A stretch of DNA of 30,059 bases from an uncultured Anaeroplasma sp. (lineage in GTDB: Bacteria > Bacillota_I > Bacilli_A > Acholeplasmatales > Anaeroplasmataceae). Below are positions 25,949 through 30,059 of the stretch, one piece after another. Location of the stretch: positions 1 to 30,059 of the forward strand of contig CAKQBG010000022.1 in assembly GCA_934216145.1 (NCBI GenBank), read 5' to 3'. A model generated the notes under the pieces. It had not been told where the DNA came from and did no database searches. It saw only the letters and a program-made list of their open reading frames with translations. The stretch's first letter is position 1; each line of letters begins with the position of its first letter. The position numbers and the translations under genes are program-made.

Positions 25949-26449
25949 CTACTTATAACAAACAAATTCCTCTAATTTTTTTCTATCACCATGAGGTTTT
26001 ATTTCCATTGGATAACCAATAGGAAGCATACAAGTTATACCATAATTATCGGGAATTTCAAGTATTTTTCTTAATATATCATCCTTAAATGAACATACAA
26101 AGCAGCTCCCTAGATTAATAGCTGTAGCAGCAAGCATCATTTGTGTAGCAACAATAGTTCCATCAATATCGCCATGATCCTTACCATCATTTCTTCTATG
26201 CCATGAAGCATTCTTATCATAACAAACAACAATAATAGTTTTAGCATCAAAGGTAAATCTTGTTGCTTCTTTCATTTTCAAAAGAATCTCTTCATTCTCA
26301 ACAACTATAATTCTTTCGGGCTGAAAATTAACAGCAGTAGGTGCTAATATTCCTGCATTTAAAACTTTATTTAATTCTTCTTTAGTAATTTTCTTTGGCA
26401 AAAAACCTCTACAAGAAAAGCGTTTATTTATAACATCAAAATAATCCAT
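25949..26449 (-). CDS. Nitroreductase-family flavoprotein
   Basis: A 166-residue FMN oxidoreductase of the short nitroreductase type. Seen: RFSCRGFLPKKI at the start (FMN phosphate contact), LAPTAVNFQPERIIVV, and ATQMMLAATAINLGSCFV in the second half, then PIGYP. Substrate not predictable. GGAGG precedes the start; lies 9 bases from trmFO and 3 bases from the HD gene in one operon. Confidence 0.9.
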   Translation of the reverse strand: MDYFDVINKRFSCRGFLPKKITKEELNKVLNAGILAPTAVNFQPERIIVVENEEILLKMKEATRFTFDAKTIIVVCYDKNASWHRRNDGKDHGDIDGTIVATQMMLAATAINLGSCFVCSFKDDILRKILEIPDNYGITCMLPIGYPMEIKPHGDRKKLEEFVCYK

Positions 26450-26452
26450 TTA

Positions 26453-27073
26453 CTATTCCTCCAAAAATAAATCCCTTTTTATCTCATTAATATATTCATT
26501 GACAAATTTCTTTTTCTCTTCCCAATATTTTTTAGCAAGAGGTGTAACCATATAATCCTGATTTAAAATATGTGCAGAATGCTTATTAATTGCTTCAATT
26601 ACCTCTTCATAATCATTAGGTCTATTAAAGCCTAAAGCCATTAAATCCCAGCTAATTCCCATTGCGCCCTCTTCATCTAATAAATCAGCCTCTAATAAAA
26701 GAATAAGCTCAATACTACTATTTTCATTTTTAATTAGACTCTTATCAGAGTGATTTTTAATATTTTTTGAAACAATACTAATAAATAATGGATCAAAATT
26801 ATTATTTTTAGCATATTCTTCAAATATTAAGCTACTAATAAAAGCGTGATTTTCCTTTCCAACGGAATAACCAGCATCATGAAATATAGCTGATGTTAAT
26901 AAAATCTCCTCATTAACATCATTATAATCCTTCATCAATCTAAGACACCAGGAATATACTCTTTTAGTATGTAAATACCTATTTCTAAATGATGATTCCT
27001 TTTTCTTAGATTTAATAGCATTAGCGTCATTTAATACTTTATATACATATTGAAACATATCATCATAATTCAT
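26453..27073 (-). CDS. HD-domain phosphohydrolase
   Basis: A 206-residue protein with the HD metal-site order His35 (RYLHTKRV), His65-Asp66 (IFHDAGYS), His108 and Asp130 (LLLEADLLDE). Likely a metal-dependent phosphohydrolase of unknown substrate in the cytoplasm. First gene of the operon with nitroreductase, trmFO and xerC; GGTGAT precedes the start. A TATAAT at 27108-27103 may be its -10 box. Confidence 0.85.
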   Translation of the reverse strand: MNYDDMFQYVYKVLNDANAIKSKKKESSFRNRYLHTKRVYSWCLRLMKDYNDVNEEILLTSAIFHDAGYSVGKENHAFISSLIFEEYAKNNNFDPLFISIVSKNIKNHSDKSLIKNENSSIELILLLEADLLDEEGAMGISWDLMALGFNRPNDYEEVIEAINKHSAHILNQDYMVTPLAKKYWEEKKKFVNEYINEIKRDLFLEE

Positions 27074-27102
27074 ATCAATATCACCATAATTTCATTTGTT
27101 TA

Positions 27103-27108
27103 ATTATA
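27103..27108 (-). promoter_or_regulatory. Candidate -10 box of the HD-nitroreductase-trmFO-xerC operon
   Basis: A TATAAT on the minus strand 30 bases upstream of the first gene. No clear -35 box at the right spacing. Confidence 0.4.
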
Positions 27109-27180
27109 CAACAAATTCTATCACTTTTCTAGATTTATAATAATTAACATAATAATAAAAAAAGCTGCAAAATTAAATAA

Positions 27181-27240
27181 AATAAACCCCACAAAGTAGA
27201 ATCCACTTTTTTTAAGTGTCTACTTTATAGGGTCTATTTT
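27181..27240 (-). terminator. Terminator after the ABC protein gene
   Basis: Long, imperfect arms (minus strand ATAGACCCTATAAAGTAGAC with CTACTTTGTGGGGTTTAT) close over an A-rich loop and run into TTTTATTT. Its location 6 bases after the stop supports the call. Confidence 0.8.
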
Positions 27241-27245
27241 AAAAA

Positions 27246-29573
27246 TTAGAATTTAATACCTTTTTTCTTTAAATGACATAAAATAGAAATTGAGCTTATA
27301 AACATTAAAAGAATATCAATTCCTAATATTGATAAAACAACCTTCCAATTTATAAATAAATATTTAATATTCTCATATGGCTTAGATTTCAAAGCTTCAT
27401 TAATAATAAAATTAATAATACCAATTTCAAAAAAACCTAATATTATAGTAATAATAGCTATTATACAAATTGGTATTATAAATACTAAGAATGTCTCCTT
27501 TTTAGAATATCCAATTCTATATAATATTCCAATATCATTATTGCGTTTGTTTAATTTTGTCTTTATTAAATTATAACAAATAAAACTAATAATAATTAAA
27601 AGAAAAAACGCTATAGGTAATAATGATAATCCTATACTATTAAAGCTTGAACTATACTTACCTACATCATCTGCCATTAATCCATAAACCCAAATTTTTC
27701 TATCTTTAAGTTTATTTAAAACCTCATACTTATTATTTATATTTTTCCAATCAATTTCTAATAAATGATTAGCATAACAAATATCATTATTAACGTGAAA
27801 TAAATCCTTTGTTCTAAATATTTTATATTTACCAATTGATGATCCAGTATTTGGACTAACACCTATTATATTAACATTATCTTTAAAGAAAAATCCATCA
27901 GATTCAATACACAATCCAATTGTTTTACCTATATATGGAATAGGAATTGATGTACCATTTGAAGCTTCTCTATCAATAGTTAACCAATCTAAATTAACAT
28001 TAAATATTATATTATATAAATCCGAACTAATTACTACATCATTTCTATTAATATCACCATTTTCTAAATCATAATCTAGATTATATATGCTCCTATAATT
28101 ACCATTTTCATCAATATAGCGACAATTTTGTAATCCATCGCTTATTATTTCGTTTAGTGTATATTCTTCTCCCTGACATATAACATTTATTTTTGAATTA
28201 TTATTTGACTTAAAATAATATTCTGTATTATCATATGGTAAATTATTGAATGTATTTAAACCTAAATAACATACATTATATCTATATCGTGTTAAATATT
28301 TTAAATCATGATTATAGTATCTTTCACTCTCATAATTATCTTTAACCTTTGATTCTTTATACGAAGGATAATAATCCTTATAATTAGTTTTAATTACACC
28401 AGCTATCCTAAATAATAATTCATCTTTATAATAAATCTTTTTTCCTATTGCATCATTATATTCTTTATATTCAATTTCAGTAAAAAACTTTTCTTCATTA
28501 ACTACTTTATCTAAATAATAATCAGTTACATAAGCATAGCCATCCACTAAATTGTATTTACAATAAAATGAATGGTAATCTAATATTCCTTCATTGTATT
28601 CATTCACTATAAACATATTTCCAACTGACATTGAATAACATTTTAAATATTTATCATTAGGAATAATACTATCTAAATCTTTTAAATTTTTAGTATTATA
28701 AAAAGCATTTTCTAAATAAATATTATCATCATAAATTGTTTTAGCAAGTGCCTCATTACAATCATATGTTGAGGATATAACTGCAAAAGCCGTTAATGCC
28801 ATTGTTAACGATGATATTATTATTGAGATAATAGTTCTAATTTTATTACTAAATAAGATAGTTAACGAATATTTGAACATTGATGAAAAAGAAATCTTTC
28901 TTTTAGTAATAGTATAGATATTTCCATCGTCAATTGATAATGAGTCTTTAATTATTATACCTTTATCAAGCTTAATAATTGAATTAGAATAAGAAGCTAT
29001 ATTATCATCATATGTAAATATAATTACTAGTTTATCTTTAGAAATTTCAGATAATAAAGAATCTATTTTTTTAATAGATTTAGAATCTAAGTTTTCAGTA
29101 GGTTCATCTAATAATAATATTTTTTTATTAGACGCTAAAAATCTAGCAATAGCTACCTTTTGTTTTTCAAGGATAGTTAAAGAATTTATTTTTTTATTTT
29201 CATAACCATCAAGTCCAACTATATTTAATACTTCTTTTGTTTTTTCAATTTTGTTTTCTATAATATTAAGTGATATATTATCAAAAACGTTTAAATCATC
29301 TAATAAATTATTATCTTTATATAAAACATCTACTATATTTCTTCTATATTCATCAAATGATAATTCTATACCTAATTCTTTATTATCTAAATATATTTTT
29401 CCTGATGTAGGAGTAGTTATACAACCCAGTATATTTAAAAGAGTTGTTTTTCCACTTTGAGAATCACCTGTTACATAAACCAAGCCTTTATTAGGAAATG
29501 TGATATTTATATTATTTAAAATTTCAGAATTTGTATCTTTATATATTTTTGATATATTTTCTACCTTTAACAT
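27246..29573 (-). CDS. ABC protein: ATPase fused to FtsX-type permease, ATPase motifs degenerate
   Basis: A 775-residue protein with an N-terminal ATPase domain (1-215), one membrane segment after it (about 244-270), a large extracellular domain (about 275-630) and three C-terminal membrane segments: the MacB/FtsX layout with the ATPase fused in front. Walker A GDSQSGKT (36-43) and Walker B ILLLDEP with catalytic Glu are intact. The Q-loop Gln is replaced (LYKDNNLL, Lys86), the signature LSGGQ reads LTILEKQ, and the switch His is Tyr188 (FTYDDN). The start at 29573 follows AGAGGAA. Such proteins usually act as mechanotransmitters or peptide exporters at the membrane; turnover by this ATPase is doubtful. 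Confidence 0.85.
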   Translation of the reverse strand: MLKVENISKIYKDTNSEILNNINITFPNKGLVYVTGDSQSGKTTLLNILGCITTPTSGKIYLDNKELGIELSFDEYRRNIVDVLYKDNNLLDDLNVFDNISLNIIENKIEKTKEVLNIVGLDGYENKKINSLTILEKQKVAIARFLASNKKILLLDEPTENLDSKSIKKIDSLLSEISKDKLVIIFTYDDNIASYSNSIIKLDKGIIIKDSLSIDDGNIYTITKRKISFSSMFKYSLTILFSNKIRTIISIIISSLTMALTAFAVISSTYDCNEALAKTIYDDNIYLENAFYNTKNLKDLDSIIPNDKYLKCYSMSVGNMFIVNEYNEGILDYHSFYCKYNLVDGYAYVTDYYLDKVVNEEKFFTEIEYKEYNDAIGKKIYYKDELLFRIAGVIKTNYKDYYPSYKESKVKDNYESERYYNHDLKYLTRYRYNVCYLGLNTFNNLPYDNTEYYFKSNNNSKINVICQGEEYTLNEIISDGLQNCRYIDENGNYRSIYNLDYDLENGDINRNDVVISSDLYNIIFNVNLDWLTIDREASNGTSIPIPYIGKTIGLCIESDGFFFKDNVNIIGVSPNTGSSIGKYKIFRTKDLFHVNNDICYANHLLEIDWKNINNKYEVLNKLKDRKIWVYGLMADDVGKYSSSFNSIGLSLLPIAFFLLIIISFICYNLIKTKLNKRNNDIGILYRIGYSKKETFLVFIIPICIIAIITIILGFFEIGIINFIINEALKSKPYENIKYLFINWKVVLSILGIDILLMFISSISILCHLKKKGIKF

Positions 29574-29575
29574 AC

Positions 29576-30031
29576 TTATTCCTCTTTCCATCCTATATTT
29601 TGATCCATGAATTTGAAAATTCTTCCACTTTGATCATATATACAAATTCCTAAAAAATAACTGCTATTATATTCGAATTCATATCCGACGTTAATTTCAG
29701 TTATTGCGCATTTACCATCTAATCCATTCCAACCAATCAGTTTACCTATTGCTGGTAATATATTACTATTTGTGTCTTTACATTTCCAATATAACATACC
29801 ACCAATATGCCCTAAAACAATACTTTCATTATTGTAACCACAAGCAATACCAATATTACCATTTTCTAAGAAATAAGAATAAGTAGTATGACAATCATAA
29901 ACTTCACACCGTAAAATAAAGTATAAAAAACTATAGAATTCATATACTTCAGCCCTTACGGTTAGGCTTTTATAGATTATAGTTTCATTCTATTCTCCAA
30001 TTAATAAAGCCTTACTATTTGGGGTATACAT
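29576..30031 (-). pseudogene. Hypothetical protein gene interrupted by an in-frame TAG
   Basis: From an ATG at 30031 the frame reads MYTPNSKALLIGE, then TAG (29992-29990), then stays open to 29576: NETIIYKSLTVRAEVYEFYS, and on to RIFKFMDQNIGWKEE. No in-frame start follows the TAG until the ATG at 29797. The text after the stop looks fully protein-like (glycine- and tyrosine-rich), so I read it as one roughly 150-residue gene with a nonsense mutation. Family not recognised. It ends 2 bases before the ABC gene start. Confidence 0.5.
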
Positions 30032-30059
30032 AAAACTAACTTATAATCTATTTAATACT

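Noticed and set aside
29990..29992. TAG recoded as pyrrolysine or other amino acid
   Set aside because: TAG is used as a normal stop elsewhere in the window (for example rseP and the GH43 gene), so a nonsense mutation is simpler.

Overview
The window is AT-rich, compact bacterial DNA with nearly every gene on the minus strand, strong AGGAGG-type ribosome sites and TAA/TAG/TGA all used as stops (standard bacterial code). The core gene order rpsB-tsf-pyrH-frr-cdsA-dxr-rseP, with trmFO-xerC next to it, plus a cytoplasmic GH43 glycosidase, points to a low-GC Firmicute, probably an uncultured gut-type Bacilli lineage of the Erysipelotrichia/Acholeplasma/RF39 kind. The taxon is inference; there is no rRNA gene here.

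Layout, left to right (transcription runs right to left). 1-140: end of an IS3-like element running off the edge. 191-1380: HD hydrolase and a frameshifted hypothetical gene. 1450-7600: a complete seven-gene operon with a consensus sigma-A promoter, three helically phased operator-like repeats and a rho-independent terminator. It encodes an XRE regulator, an SPFH/band-7 protein, a coiled-coil protein, an ESCRT-III/Snf7-like protein with a C-terminal MIM1-like motif, a zinc-ribbon/TIR/zinc-ribbon/TM2 membrane protein with a candidate catalytic Glu, an AAA ATPase with an MIT-like N-terminal domain (Vps4/katanin-like), and a zinc-ribbon trypsin-like protease. 7667-12600: accessory region with a lipoprotein, a wrecked S8 protease/FG-GAP gene, an acyltransferase, a group II intron reverse-transcriptase remnant, another decayed gene and a Fic protein with tandem operator repeats. 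12650-22790: core genes rpsB-tsf-pyrH-frr, a terminator, then cdsA-dxr-rseP-GH43-rlmD. 22830-27120: lipoprotein, then HD hydrolase-nitroreductase-trmFO-xerC. 27180-30059: FtsX-type ABC protein with a degenerate ATPase and, upstream of it, an interrupted hypothetical gene.

The most exciting part is the 1.5-7.6 kb operon. It looks like a bacterial version of the ESCRT-III/Vps4 pair (filament protein carrying a MIM1-like tail, ATPase carrying an MIT-like head), joined to an SPFH membrane organiser and to two candidate toxic effectors (a TIR NADase and a trypsin-like protease), under its own regulator. My reading is a membrane-surveillance or membrane-repair system with a suicide arm, possibly antiphage. 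Domain assignments were made by eye; whether the arrangement is already described could not be checked.
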